Source: Pelomonas sp965229315
Lineage (GTDB): Bacteria; Pseudomonadota; Gammaproteobacteria; Burkholderiales; Burkholderiaceae_C
Reading direction: 5' to 3'
Assembly: GCF_965229315.1 (NCBI RefSeq)
Contig: NZ_CBDDJA010000002.1
Coordinates: 372,001-436,000 of the forward strand
DNA length: 64,000 bases
In this document: positions 1-7,734 of the stretch, piece after piece
Layout of the letters: every line of letters starts with the position of its first letter
Numbering within the stretch: position 1 is the stretch's first letter
Program-made: the position numbers and the translations under genes
The notes under the pieces: model-generated
Told to the model about the DNA's origin: nothing
What the model saw: the letters and a program-made list of their open reading frames with translations, nothing else
The model's database searches: none

Positions 1-1359
1 AGCAAATTCGGTTTCCATATCGCGAAGCGCGCGCTCATATTGCACTTGCTGGGTCACACGAACGCTTTCGCGGCTGAATTCAGAGCCATAGACGAATGCG
101 CCGGCCGTCAATCCTCCTGCGGCGCTGATCGCGTCCGTCAGCGTGCTATTTGCCGGCAGGATGTATTCGCCAGGCCGCTGAACCTCGCCTTCGATCTTGA
201 TCCGTTTGTTCTGTCTATGCTGGGGCAGCAGGTTGTCCATCGCGTTGAATGCGCGCACGACGTCGCCAACTTTGAGAGCAGTGCGTCCCTGCGCCGGCAG
301 GGCGAGTTCAACGATGCGGATGTCATTGCGGGTGTCCACACTCTCAACTGCCAAGCGTGTGCGGTCGGCCACCGCGTTCAGCCCGCCACCCATCAACAAC
401 AGGTCGTTGACCACCTCGCCTGGCTTGAGTTCGAAGATCGCCTGGCGATTGACGCTGCCGATCAGCGCTGCCTGCAAGCCGATCGGCCCGATGTGAACCA
501 CGTCATCAGCCTGCAAGACACGGTCTGCGCTTTTGTCGCCGCGCAGCAGCAGGTCGTACATGTCGAACTGGCTTATGAGCTTGCTGCCACGCCGCAGTTC
601 GATGTTTCGAAAACTGCCTGCGGCGGAAGGACCGCCCGCCTGGATCAGCGCATTGACGATGGTCGAAAGGCTATTGACCGTGTAAGCACCTGGGCGCTGG
701 GTGAATCCGGTCACGTAGACGCGGATACTGCGTAGCCTGCCGAGCGAGGCGCTCAGGCGGTAGTTGCGAAACACCTGCGCCACGCGTTGATCGATCGCTG
801 TATTGAGCTCCGAGTAGCGCAGCCCTGCCACCAGTACTGGCCCCACGCGAGGGATGGTGATACGACCGCTGCGATCAACGATCAGGCGCAGGTCAGCTTC
901 GACGGACCCCCAGAGATTGACCACCAATTCGTCACCAATGCTGATGACGTAGTCTTGCGGAATCTGGCTGGACGCTTCGCCTTGAGGGGAGTTGCGCTGC
1001 GACAGGAGGTCTGCACCAAACCTGCGCACGTCTGAGTCTTCGCCTGCGATGCGATGTACTTGGCGTTCGAAGTCGGTCATCAGCAGCCGGCGTTGCACAG
1101 GGCTTAGCTGATCGTGATCTTCTCGGCCGCGCGGTTGGGTCGGCTGATCGTTACCGGCCTCGTTTGCCAATCTGGAGGGCGACACCAACTTGACCGGGCC
1201 TGTGTTGGTAGCCGTTTCTTGCGGTTCGGTGGCTGCTGTGGCGACTCCAGCCAAGTTCGCCAGCACGGCCGCGCTCAACGCCAACAGTGCGCTGCGGGTC
1301 AAGCGCTGCCAGGCTGTGTTCGATGAGTGGTAAGTTCGCCTGGGGCCGAGAATAGTCAT
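1..1359 (-). CDS. Polysaccharide export outer-membrane protein, SLBB type (3' end beyond window)
   Basis: An open frame of 453 codons runs from an ATG at 1359 to the left edge without a stop, so the C-terminus is missing. The N-terminus has a basic stretch and an Ala/Leu-rich hydrophobic core ending near VATAAT, which looks like a signal peptide. Residues about 120-245 form a Poly_export domain (DYVISIGDELVVNLWGS, then RITIPRVGPV). They are followed by SLBB-like modules (VYVTGFTQRPGAYTV; IKIEGEVQRPGEYILP; LTDAISAAGGLT). This is the Wza-like family that forms outer-membrane channels for capsule or EPS. It is divergent from the WecA-like gene at 1563, which suggests a polysaccharide locus extending leftwards. 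It is distinct from EpsE at 52604. Third codon positions look less GC-rich than in the core genes. Confidence 0.85.
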   Translation of the reverse strand, partial: MTILGPRRTYHSSNTAWQRLTRSALLALSAAVLANLAGVATAATEPQETATNTGPVKLVSPSRLANEAGNDQPTQPRGREDHDQLSPVQRRLLMTDFERQVHRIAGEDSDVRRFGADLLSQRNSPQGEASSQIPQDYVISIGDELVVNLWGSVEADLRLIVDRSGRITIPRVGPVLVAGLRYSELNTAIDQRVAQVFRNYRLSASLGRLRSIRVYVTGFTQRPGAYTVNSLSTIVNALIQAGGPSAAGSFRNIELRRGSKLISQFDMYDLLLRGDKSADRVLQADDVVHIGPIGLQAALIGSVNRQAIFELKPGEVVNDLLLMGGGLNAVADRTRLAVESVDTRNDIRIVELALPAQGRTALKVGDVVRAFNAMDNLLPQHRQNKRIKIEGEVQRPGEYILPANSTLTDAISAAGGLTAGAFVYGSEFSRESVRVTQQVQYERALRDMETEFA

Positions 1360-1487
1360 GAAGGGGCCGGGAGTTGAGGGGCGGCGCTAAACCTCGGGGA
1401 AGCCACGAGAGCGCAAACTGGCACAGATTCTAGCCATCGCGGGAGTATCCCAGGCTCGGCCTACCGACCAGGCCTGACGCGTCTCGC

Positions 1488-1493
1488 TACACT
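1488..1493 (+). promoter_or_regulatory. Possible -10 element (TACACT) for the WecA-like gene
   Basis: TACACT lies 70 bases before the start at 1563. No convincing -35 hexamer sits 16-18 bases upstream. The same hexamer occurs before the DUF971 gene (50274) and epsD (51591), so it may be a favoured -10 in this genome. Confidence 0.25.
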
Positions 1494-1562
1494 CATCACC
1501 TCGGATTTGACGCGCGGACTGCCTGCCGTGCATGCCCGTCCGCTCCACAGTTTCCTGGTTTC

Positions 1563-2693
1563 ATGCTCCCTATTCTTGCGTTGAGTTTTGCGGTCGCTGC
1601 GGCCGTGACGTTGCTCATTATTCGCTCCTCGCACCTCCACGGTGCGTTGTCCTCCGACCATGACCTGTCAGGCCCGCAGAAGTTCCACTCCCGTCCGGTG
1701 CCGCGCGTCGGTGGGTTGGCTATTTTTTGCGGTTTCGCGGTCGGCACGGCGCTACTCGCTTGGCGCTACCCGGCGATGCGCAGTGCTGCGGGGTTGTTGT
1801 TGCTATGCGCCACGCCGGCATTCATTTCAGGCGTCATTGAGGATCTAACCAAGCGCGTCAGCCCGCTGCGGCGCATGCTCGCGACGCTGCTGGCTGCGGC
1901 GCTCGGTGCCTGGCTACTGGGCGCGCAGATCAAGCAGACGGAAATTCCTGGACTGGATCTGATCGCTGCGACGACAGTCGGCGGTTATCTGCTTGCGTTG
2001 CTTGTCGTTAGTGGGGTTGCCAATTCGATCAACATCATTGACGGCATGAACGGCCTCGCCTCCATGTGCTCGGCAATCATGCTGGCGGGTCTGGCCTATG
2101 TGTCCCTGCAGGCCGGAGACCAACTCGTTGCGGCGATGGCGATCGCCGTCATCGGCGCCGCGCTAGGTTTCTTTATGTGGAACTACCCACTCGGGCTGAT
2201 CTTCCTGGGTGATGGCGGTGCGTACTTCCTTGGCTTCATGCTTTCGGAACTGGCGATCCTGCTACTGGTCCGCAACCCCGACGTCTCGCCGATGTTCCCG
2301 CTGCTGCTGTGCGCTTACCCGGTCTTGGAAACGGTGTTCTCCATGTACCGCCGCAAGGTAGTTCGGGGCCGGCCGGTGGGGATGCCTGACGGCATCCACC
2401 TGCACAGCCTCATCTACCGCCGTCTGATGCGCTGGGCCATCGGCAGCAAGGATGCGGCGGTGCTGACCCGCCGCAACGCGCTGACCGCGCCCTACCTGTG
2501 GGTGTTGTGCAGCCTGTCCGTCGTCCCGGCCACGATCTGGTGGGATGACACCACGATGTTGCAGATGATCCTCGGCCTGTTCGTCGTCTGCTACGTGCTG
2601 CTGTACTGGCGCATCGTGCGCTTTCGCACGCCGCGCTGGATGGTGCTCAATTCGCGTGCTGAATCGCAGCCGCCGGCCGCCCGATCCGAGTAG
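1563..2693 (+). CDS. WecA/MraY-family undecaprenyl-phosphate glycosyl-1-phosphate transferase
   Basis: This 376-residue polytopic membrane protein would transfer a sugar-1-phosphate to undecaprenyl phosphate, the first membrane step of polysaccharide or O-antigen assembly. Family motifs appear in order: the acidic cytoplasmic motif GVIEDL (about 90-95; E-D where WecA has D-D), NSINIIDGMNGLA (about 154-166), FLGDGGAYFLGF (about 214-225) and the C-terminal loop DGIHLHSL (about 276-283), which matches the HIHH-like motif. About ten hydrophobic segments are visible. The ATG at 1563 begins directly with a membrane segment. Its neighbour on the other strand is a polysaccharide exporter, so a role in that locus is likely. 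The sugar substrate cannot be read from the sequence. Confidence 0.85.
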   Translation: MLPILALSFAVAAAVTLLIIRSSHLHGALSSDHDLSGPQKFHSRPVPRVGGLAIFCGFAVGTALLAWRYPAMRSAAGLLLLCATPAFISGVIEDLTKRVSPLRRMLATLLAAALGAWLLGAQIKQTEIPGLDLIAATTVGGYLLALLVVSGVANSINIIDGMNGLASMCSAIMLAGLAYVSLQAGDQLVAAMAIAVIGAALGFFMWNYPLGLIFLGDGGAYFLGFMLSELAILLLVRNPDVSPMFPLLLCAYPVLETVFSMYRRKVVRGRPVGMPDGIHLHSLIYRRLMRWAIGSKDAAVLTRRNALTAPYLWVLCSLSVVPATIWWDDTTMLQMILGLFVVCYVLLYWRIVRFRTPRWMVLNSRAESQPPAARSE

Positions 2694-2708
2694 GGCGGCC
2701 TCATCCGG

Positions 2709-2714
2709 GATAAT
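2709..2714 (+). promoter_or_regulatory. Possible -10 element (GATAAT) giving a leaderless rhlE mRNA
   Basis: GATAAT ends six bases before the rhlE ATG at 2721 and no Shine-Dalgarno sequence is present. If it is used, transcription would begin at or next to the start codon. No clear -35 is visible. Confidence 0.3.
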
Positions 2715-2720
2715 CGCCGG

Positions 2721-4202
2721 ATGCAAGAAACCCCCGAGTCCGCCGCTGTGGCGCCTGCAGAGGCCGCGCCGGCCCGCTTCGACACCCTTCCTCTGGACCC
2801 CAAGCTGCTTCGCGCGGTGGCCGATTCCGGCTACCTGACGATGACACCCATCCAGGCCAAGGCGATCCCGATCGTGCTGGAGGGCCGTGACGTGATGGGC
2901 GCGGCGCAGACGGGCACCGGCAAGACGGCCGCGTTCTCGATCCCGCTGCTGCAGCGCATGCTCAAGCACGAGACTGCGAGCGTGTCGCCGGCCCGCCACC
3001 CGGTGCGCGCGCTGGTGCTGGCGCCGACGCGCGAGCTGGCCGACCAGGTGGCCGACAACGTCAAGAAGTACGCCAAGCACACGCAGTTGCGCTCGGTCGT
3101 CGTCTTCGGCGGCGTGGACATGAAGCCGCAGACGGCCGCGCTGAAGGCGGGCGTCGAGGTGCTGATCGCCACGCCCGGCCGGCTGCTGGACCACATCGAG
3201 GCCAAGAACTGCGCGCTGAACCAGGTCGAGTACGTCGTGCTCGACGAGGCCGACCGCATGCTGGACATCGGCTTCCTGCCGGACCTGCAGCGCATCCTGA
3301 GCTACCTGCCCAAGACGCGCCAGACACTGCTGTTCTCGGCGACCTTCTCGCCCGAGATCAAGCGCCTGGCACAGAGCTATCTGCAGGACCCCATCCTTGT
3401 CGAGACGGCGCGGCCCAACCAGACGGCGTCGACGGTGGAGCAGCGTTTCATCGCCGCGGCCGACGACGACAAGCGCGCCATCATCCGGCAAATCCTGAAG
3501 GAGCGCTCGATCCGCCAGGCCATCGTGTTCGGCAATTCGAAGCTGGGCGTGGCGCGCCTGGCACGTGCTTTCGAGCGCGACGGCCTGCGCACCGTGGCCT
3601 TGCATGGCGACAAGTCGCAGGACGAGCGCCTGAAGTCGCTCGACGCATTCAAGCGCGGTGACGTGGACGTGCTCGTGGCCACCGACGTGGCCGCGCGCGG
3701 CCTGGACATCGTCGACCTGCCGGCCGTCTTCAACTTCGACGTGCCCTTCAATGCCGAAGACTATGTGCACCGCATCGGGCGCACGGGCCGTGCCGGCGCG
3801 TCGGGCCTGGCGGTCACGCTGGTCACCAAGTCCGATGCCCGCCTCGTGGCCGACATCGAGAAGCTGATCAAGCGCAAGATCGACCTCGACGCCTTCGAGC
3901 TCGAAAGTGAGCGTCCGCGGTTCGAGCCGCGCCGCCGCGAAGAGGGTGCCGACCGCGCCGAACGCAGCGAACGCCCGCCGCGCACCACCAGCCCGGCGAT
4001 GCGCACGCCGGCGCCGTCGGGTGATCCGTTCTTCGACAAGCCCTACGAAGCCGGCGCGCGTGACGAGCCGCCGGTGTGGGAGAAGAGCAAGGCTGCGGGC
4101 GCGCCTGCAGGCGTCAGCAAAGGGCTGTCCAGCTACATCAAGCCCAAGAAGCAGGTCGCGGCGCTGTTTGGCGCCAAGAAGCCCGCGTCCGTCGAGTCCT
4201 AG
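2721..4202 (+). CDS. rhlE: DEAD-box ATP-dependent RNA helicase, RhlE type
   Basis: The 493-residue protein carries the full set of DEAD-box motifs: Q motif region (LTMTPIQAKAIP, about 39-50), Walker A AQTGTGKT (62-69), PTRELADQ, TPGR, DEAD, SAT, ATDVAARGLD and HRIGRTGRAG. The C-terminal about 110 residues are a low-complexity, charged Arg/Glu/Pro/Lys-rich tail ending in a Lys-rich segment, as in RhlE proteins, where such tails bind RNA. The expected role is cytoplasmic remodelling of structured RNA in ribosome maturation, cold adaptation or RNA decay. The stop codon overlaps the end of the convergent methylase gene by four bases (CTAG). Confidence 0.93.
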   Translation: MQETPESAAVAPAEAAPARFDTLPLDPKLLRAVADSGYLTMTPIQAKAIPIVLEGRDVMGAAQTGTGKTAAFSIPLLQRMLKHETASVSPARHPVRALVLAPTRELADQVADNVKKYAKHTQLRSVVVFGGVDMKPQTAALKAGVEVLIATPGRLLDHIEAKNCALNQVEYVVLDEADRMLDIGFLPDLQRILSYLPKTRQTLLFSATFSPEIKRLAQSYLQDPILVETARPNQTASTVEQRFIAAADDDKRAIIRQILKERSIRQAIVFGNSKLGVARLARAFERDGLRTVALHGDKSQDERLKSLDAFKRGDVDVLVATDVAARGLDIVDLPAVFNFDVPFNAEDYVHRIGRTGRAGASGLAVTLVTKSDARLVADIEKLIKRKIDLDAFELESERPRFEPRRREEGADRAERSERPPRTTSPAMRTPAPSGDPFFDKPYEAGARDEPPVWEKSKAAGAPAGVSKGLSSYIKPKKQVAALFGAKKPASVES

Positions 4203-4975
4203 GCCAGCAGCGAGAAGACCGCCGGAATGCGGTCGGGCAGCGTGGCGCGGTTGGCCCGCCAGTCGGCCACCGTGGCGGTCTGCGTCCAGCCGCCCGGCAG
4301 CGTCAGGCCGACGCTGATCGACAGCCGGGTGGCCGGCTTCAGCGTCGCCAGCAGCGCCTGGCGCAGTGGCTCGTTGCGGTAGGGCGTCTCGATCAGCAAC
4401 TGCGTCTGCTGCGACTTGGCCGACAAGGCCTCCAGCTCGCGGATGCGGGCCATGCGTGCGCCTGCCTCCACGGGCAGGTAACCGACGAAGGCGAAGCTCT
4501 GGCCGTTGAGGCCGCTGGCCGCCAGCGCCAGCAGCAACGCGCTGGGACCGGACAGCGGCAGCACCTCGATGCCCGATTCGTGGGCGAGCGAGACCAGTCG
4601 AGCGCCGGGGTCGGCGACGGCGGGCAGGCCGGCTTCCGAGACCAGCCCCAGGTCGTGGCCGTCCATGGCCGGTTCGAGCAGCGCGTGCCAGGCGGCGTCG
4701 TCGTTGCCCGACGCGCCGAGTCCGCCCTTGGGTGGCCGGGGCAGCTCGGCGATCTGGATGGCCTGCAGCGGCTGCGCCAACGGCGTGATGGCGTCCACGC
4801 GCTTGAGCAGCGCCCGCGTCGTCTTCGCGCTCTCGGCGGCCCAGTGCGTCAGCCGCGCGGCCTGTTCGATGACCCGCTGCGGCAGCACCTCGCGCAGGTC
4901 CAGCGAATCGTCCACGCCGAAGTCCAGCGTGTTGGGCATCAGGATGAGCCGCCCTTTCTTGAGGCCTGCGTTCAT
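4199..4975 (-). CDS. SAM-dependent tetrapyrrole-methylase-fold protein, RsmI-like paralogue
   Basis: This 258-residue protein belongs to the tetrapyrrole methylase fold. The C-terminal part matches RsmI (16S rRNA cytidine-2'-O-methyltransferase): a VSEAGLPAVADPGA-type motif, PLSGPSALLLALAASGL, and a later ETPYRN motif. The N-terminal GNL.D.T segment that begins canonical RsmI is replaced by a divergent sequence (LILMPNTLDFGVDDSLDL). This is therefore probably a paralogue rather than the standard RsmI. It overlaps maf by four bases (ATGA) and should be co-transcribed with it. The substrate is unknown; rRNA is the best guess from the family. Confidence 0.75.
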   Translation of the reverse strand: MNAGLKKGRLILMPNTLDFGVDDSLDLREVLPQRVIEQAARLTHWAAESAKTTRALLKRVDAITPLAQPLQAIQIAELPRPPKGGLGASGNDDAAWHALLEPAMDGHDLGLVSEAGLPAVADPGARLVSLAHESGIEVLPLSGPSALLLALAASGLNGQSFAFVGYLPVEAGARMARIRELEALSAKSQQTQLLIETPYRNEPLRQALLATLKPATRLSISVGLTLPGGWTQTATVADWRANRATLPDRIPAVFSLLA

Positions 4976-5547
4976 GCCAGTGGCTCCAGGCCGGCGCGGC
5001 GCAGCAACGCGCAGGTGCGGATCAGCGGCAGCCCGACCAGCGCGGTCGGATCGTCGGACTCGACCGCTTCAAGCAACGCGATGCCCAGGCTTTCCACCTT
5101 GGCGCTGCCGGCGCAGTCGTAAGGCGTGTCGGCACGCAGGTAGGTCTCGATCTCCGCGTCGCTGAGCTGACGCACGCGCACGCGCACCTCGGCGCGTTCG
5201 ATGGCCGCGAGTCCGGGCGCGACGACGGCCACGGCGGTCTGGAACACCACCTCCCGGCCGCTCATGCGGCGCAACTGCGCTGCGGCCGCCTCATGCGTGC
5301 CGGGCTTGCCCATGGCCTCGCCGGCCAGGTCGGCCACCTGGTCAGAACCGATGACGATGGCGCCCGGGTGCGTCACGGCGACGGCGCGTGCCTTGGCCAG
5401 CGCCAGCCGTTCGGCCAGCGCGGCCGGCGCCTCGCCGGGCAGGGCGGTTTCGTCGACTTGGGGTGCGATGGTCTCGAAGGGCAGGCGCAGCCGGGACAGC
5501 AGGTCCCGGCGGTAGCGCGACGTCGAAGCAAGGATCAATGCGGGCAT
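4972..5547 (-). CDS. maf: Maf family nucleoside triphosphate pyrophosphatase (YceF subgroup)
   Basis: The 191-residue protein starts with the Maf signature (LILASTSRYRRDLLSRL) and contains the catalytic GSDQVA motif, a conserved KARAVA segment and the YDCAGSAKVE motif. Maf proteins hydrolyse non-canonical or methylated NTPs to the monophosphate; the YceF subgroup prefers 7-methyl-GTP. Its position next to divergent yceD-rpmF-plsX is the usual arrangement in beta- and gammaproteobacteria. A GACAAT hexamer lies six bases before the ATG on the minus strand, and there is no Shine-Dalgarno sequence. Confidence 0.9.
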   Translation of the reverse strand: MPALILASTSRYRRDLLSRLRLPFETIAPQVDETALPGEAPAALAERLALAKARAVAVTHPGAIVIGSDQVADLAGEAMGKPGTHEAAAAQLRRMSGREVVFQTAVAVVAPGLAAIERAEVRVRVRQLSDAEIETYLRADTPYDCAGSAKVESLGIALLEAVESDDPTALVGLPLIRTCALLRRAGLEPLA

Positions 5548-5579
5548 GAAAGCATTGTCCCCCGCCTAAACTTCGCGCC

Positions 5580-6137
5580 ATGAAACCGCGCGCCTTTGCA
5601 TTCGTTCCCGAGAAGCTCGACCTTGCCGCCTTCGCCCGAGACGGCGCCAACCTGGCGGGCGAATGGCCGGCGGCGTCGCTGCTGCGCCTGGCGGATGCCG
5701 CCGCGCCTGAAGTGCCTGCCAGCAGCTGGCCGGCGCTGCATTGGCACCTGCACGGCGAGATGCGCCAGCCCAAGGGCGGCGCCGAGCAGACCTGGCTGCA
5801 CGTGACGGCCGAGGCCCAGGTCGCGCTGACCTGCCAGCGTTGCTTGAAGGCGGTGCAGGAGCACATCGACGTCGACCGCTGGATCCGCTTCGTCGGCACC
5901 GAAGAAGAGGCCGCTGCGCTGGATGCGGACAGCGACGATGACGTGCTGGCGCTGCCGCGCCATCTCAATGCGCGCGAGCTGATCGAGGACGAATTGCTGC
6001 TGGCGCTGCCGCTGGTGCCACGGCACGAGGTCTGCCCCGAGCCGCTGCCCCATGCCGCCGACGCCGAAGAGCCGGTCGTGGACGAGCGCCCGAACCCTTT
6101 CGCGGCACTGTCGGCGCTGAAGCGGCGCGACGGCTGA
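5580..6137 (+). CDS. yceD: YceD / DUF177 family protein, 23S rRNA accumulation factor
   Basis: This 185-residue acidic protein of the DUF177 family almost always sits upstream of rpmF. The conserved cysteine pair appears in LTCQRCLKAV (C85, C88), and an acidic C-terminal region follows. The family is linked to 23S rRNA accumulation or large-subunit maturation, but the mechanism is not established. A TAAACT hexamer ends seven bases before the ATG, with no ribosome binding site, so the mRNA may be leaderless. rpmF has its own promoter downstream. Confidence 0.85.
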   Translation: MKPRAFAFVPEKLDLAAFARDGANLAGEWPAASLLRLADAAAPEVPASSWPALHWHLHGEMRQPKGGAEQTWLHVTAEAQVALTCQRCLKAVQEHIDVDRWIRFVGTEEEAAALDADSDDDVLALPRHLNARELIEDELLLALPLVPRHEVCPEPLPHAADAEEPVVDERPNPFAALSALKRRDG

Positions 6138-6183
6138 TCGCCATGCCGGCGCTTGCTGCAGGAGTTCACGGATGCAGGAGCGG

Positions 6184-6212
6184 TTGGCGTTTGCCGCATT
6201 TCTCGTTATACT
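6184..6212 (+). promoter_or_regulatory. Sigma-70 promoter for rpmF-plsX-fab
   Basis: TTGGCG (6184-6189) and TATACT (6207-6212) are separated by exactly 17 bases, a good sigma-70 promoter. The predicted start is near 6219, giving a leader of about 90 bases before rpmF. This is the best housekeeping promoter seen in the window. Confidence 0.7.
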
Positions 6213-6311
6213 CATGGGCTTTTCTGCGGCCTGGAGCTCGAGCGTTTTGTTCGCTTCCCGGGGCCGTGCCCCAAAGACAGTCCCCAAGTTCCGCAGAGTC
6301 AGGAGAATTTC

Positions 6312-6497
6312 ATGGCCGTTCAGCAAAACAAGAAGTCGCCTTCCAAGCGCGGCATGCACCGTTCGCACAATGCCCTGGTGACCCCGGGCACGGCCATCGA
6401 GCCGACCACCGGCGAAGTGCACCTGCGTCACCACATCAGCCCCACCGGCTTCTACCGTGGCCGCAAGGTGCTGAAGAGCAAGGCCGACGCGGCCTGA
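6312..6497 (+). CDS. rpmF: 50S ribosomal protein L32
   Basis: The 61-residue basic protein begins MAVQQNKKSPSKRGMHRSHN, the classic bL32 N-terminus, and contains a GEVHLRHHISPTGFYRGRKV region. It lacks the zinc-binding cysteines of C+ L32 forms. The start at 6312 is preceded by AGGAG about eight bases upstream. The longer upstream frame is not used, because it would include the promoter and leader. The gene sits between yceD and plsX, the standard arrangement that couples ribosome and lipid synthesis. Confidence 0.96.
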   Translation: MAVQQNKKSPSKRGMHRSHNALVTPGTAIEPTTGEVHLRHHISPTGFYRGRKVLKSKADAA

Positions 6498-6568
6498 GCT
6501 TGATCGGGCCCGTCGTGGGCCTGAGGCTCCGCCCGGCCTCCCGGCGGTGCGCACCGACGAATCTGCCG

Positions 6569-6609
6569 ACCCGGCCTGCGTCCCGCGCAGTGCCGGGTTT
6601 GGTCTTTTC
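6569..6609 (+). terminator. Hairpin between rpmF and plsX (terminator or attenuator)
   Basis: ACCCGGC (6569-6575) pairs with GCCGGGT (6592-6598). An inner CTGCG/CGCAG stem is separated by one bulged T. A T-rich run (TTGGTCTTTT) follows. It ends 18 bases before the plsX ATG and may partly terminate rpmF mRNA, lowering expression of the fatty acid genes relative to L32. Confidence 0.6.
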
Positions 6610-6627
6610 TGAACTGCTTTCGACCCG

Positions 6628-7734
6628 ATGACCCACGCGCCCCTGCCCGATCCTGTCCGCCTTGCCGTCGACTGCATGGGCGGCGACCACGGCCCTTCGG
6701 TGACGCTGCCGGCCTGCCGTGCCTTCCTCGACAAGCACCCGGGCGCCGAGCTCATCCTCGTCGGCAAGCCCGAAGCGCTCACCGCGGCTGCGGCCTGGCC
6801 CCGCTGCCACATCGTGGCGGCCAGCGAGGTGGTGACGATGGACGACGCCATCGAGGTGGCGCTGCGCCGCAAGCGCGACTCGTCGATGCGTGTGGCCATC
6901 CAGCAGCTCAAGGCCGACCGCGACGGCAATCCGCCCCGGGCGCACGCCTGCGTGTCCGCCGGCAACACCGGGGCGCTGATGGCGGTGGCCAAGGTGCTGC
7001 TGAAGACGCTGGAGGGCATCGACCGCCCGGCCATCGCGGCGGTGATGCCCAACGCCACCGGTCGCTTCACGACAGTGCTCGACCTCGGCGCCAACGTCGA
7101 TTCCTCGGCCGAGAACCTGCTTCAGTTCGCCGTCATGGGCAGCGCGCTGGTCTCAGCCGTTGACGGCATCGAGGAGCCCAGCGTCGGGCTGCTCAACATC
7201 GGCGAAGAAGCGATCAAGGGCAGCGAAACGATCAAGCTGGCAGGCGAACTGCTGCGTGCCGCCGGCGCGGCCGGGCAGCTCAAGTTCTTCGGCAACGTCG
7301 AGGGCAACGACATCTTCAAGGGCACGACGGACATCGTCGTCTGCGATGGTTTCGTCGGCAATGTCATGCTCAAGTCGTCCGAGGGCCTGGCCAGCATGAT
7401 GGGCGCCTTCATCAAGGCCGAGTTCAGCCGGGACTGGCTGAGCATGCTGGTGGGGGCGCTTGCCAGGCCCGTGCTGAACCGCTTCAAGCACCGTGTGGAT
7501 CACCGCCGCTTCAACGGCGCGGCGCTGCTGGGCTTGCGCGGCCTGGTGTTCAAGAGCCACGGCTCGGCCGATGCGTTCGCGTTCGAGCAGGCGCTGGCGC
7601 GCGCTTATGATGCCGCCCGCAACCGGTTGCTTGACCGGGTCCACGACCGCATCGTCGCCACGCTGCAAGCCTCATCGAACACGGCGGCGACCGACGCAGG
7701 AGACAACGCGGCGACCGCCGCGCAGGCCGCATGA
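6628..7734 (+). CDS. plsX: Phosphate acyltransferase PlsX
   Basis: The 368-residue soluble enzyme converts acyl-ACP and phosphate to acyl-phosphate, the donor for PlsY in phosphatidic acid synthesis. It shows the family start AVDCMGGDHGPSVTLPA and conserved motifs SAGNTGALMAVAK, VLDLGANVD and GNVEGNDIF, with VVCDGFVGNVMLKS in the C-terminal half. Its stop overlaps the fabH start by four bases (ATGA), which indicates translational coupling. The last about 25 residues are Ala/Thr-rich and not conserved. Confidence 0.96.
   Translation: MTHAPLPDPVRLAVDCMGGDHGPSVTLPACRAFLDKHPGAELILVGKPEALTAAAAWPRCHIVAASEVVTMDDAIEVALRRKRDSSMRVAIQQLKADRDGNPPRAHACVSAGNTGALMAVAKVLLKTLEGIDRPAIAAVMPNATGRFTTVLDLGANVDSSAENLLQFAVMGSALVSAVDGIEEPSVGLLNIGEEAIKGSETIKLAGELLRAAGAAGQLKFFGNVEGNDIFKGTTDIVVCDGFVGNVMLKSSEGLASMMGAFIKAEFSRDWLSMLVGALARPVLNRFKHRVDHRRFNGAALLGLRGLVFKSHGSADAFAFEQALARAYDAARNRLLDRVHDRIVATLQASSNTAATDAGDNAATAAQAA

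Noticed and set aside
1419..1434. Possible sigma-54 promoter TGGCAC...TAGC before the WecA-like gene
   Set aside because: The spacing to the GC element is one base too long and the -12 element does not read TTGC.
2262..3770. Long minus-strand frame across the WecA-like gene and rhlE
   Set aside because: It spans two well-supported plus-strand genes and shows typical shadow composition.
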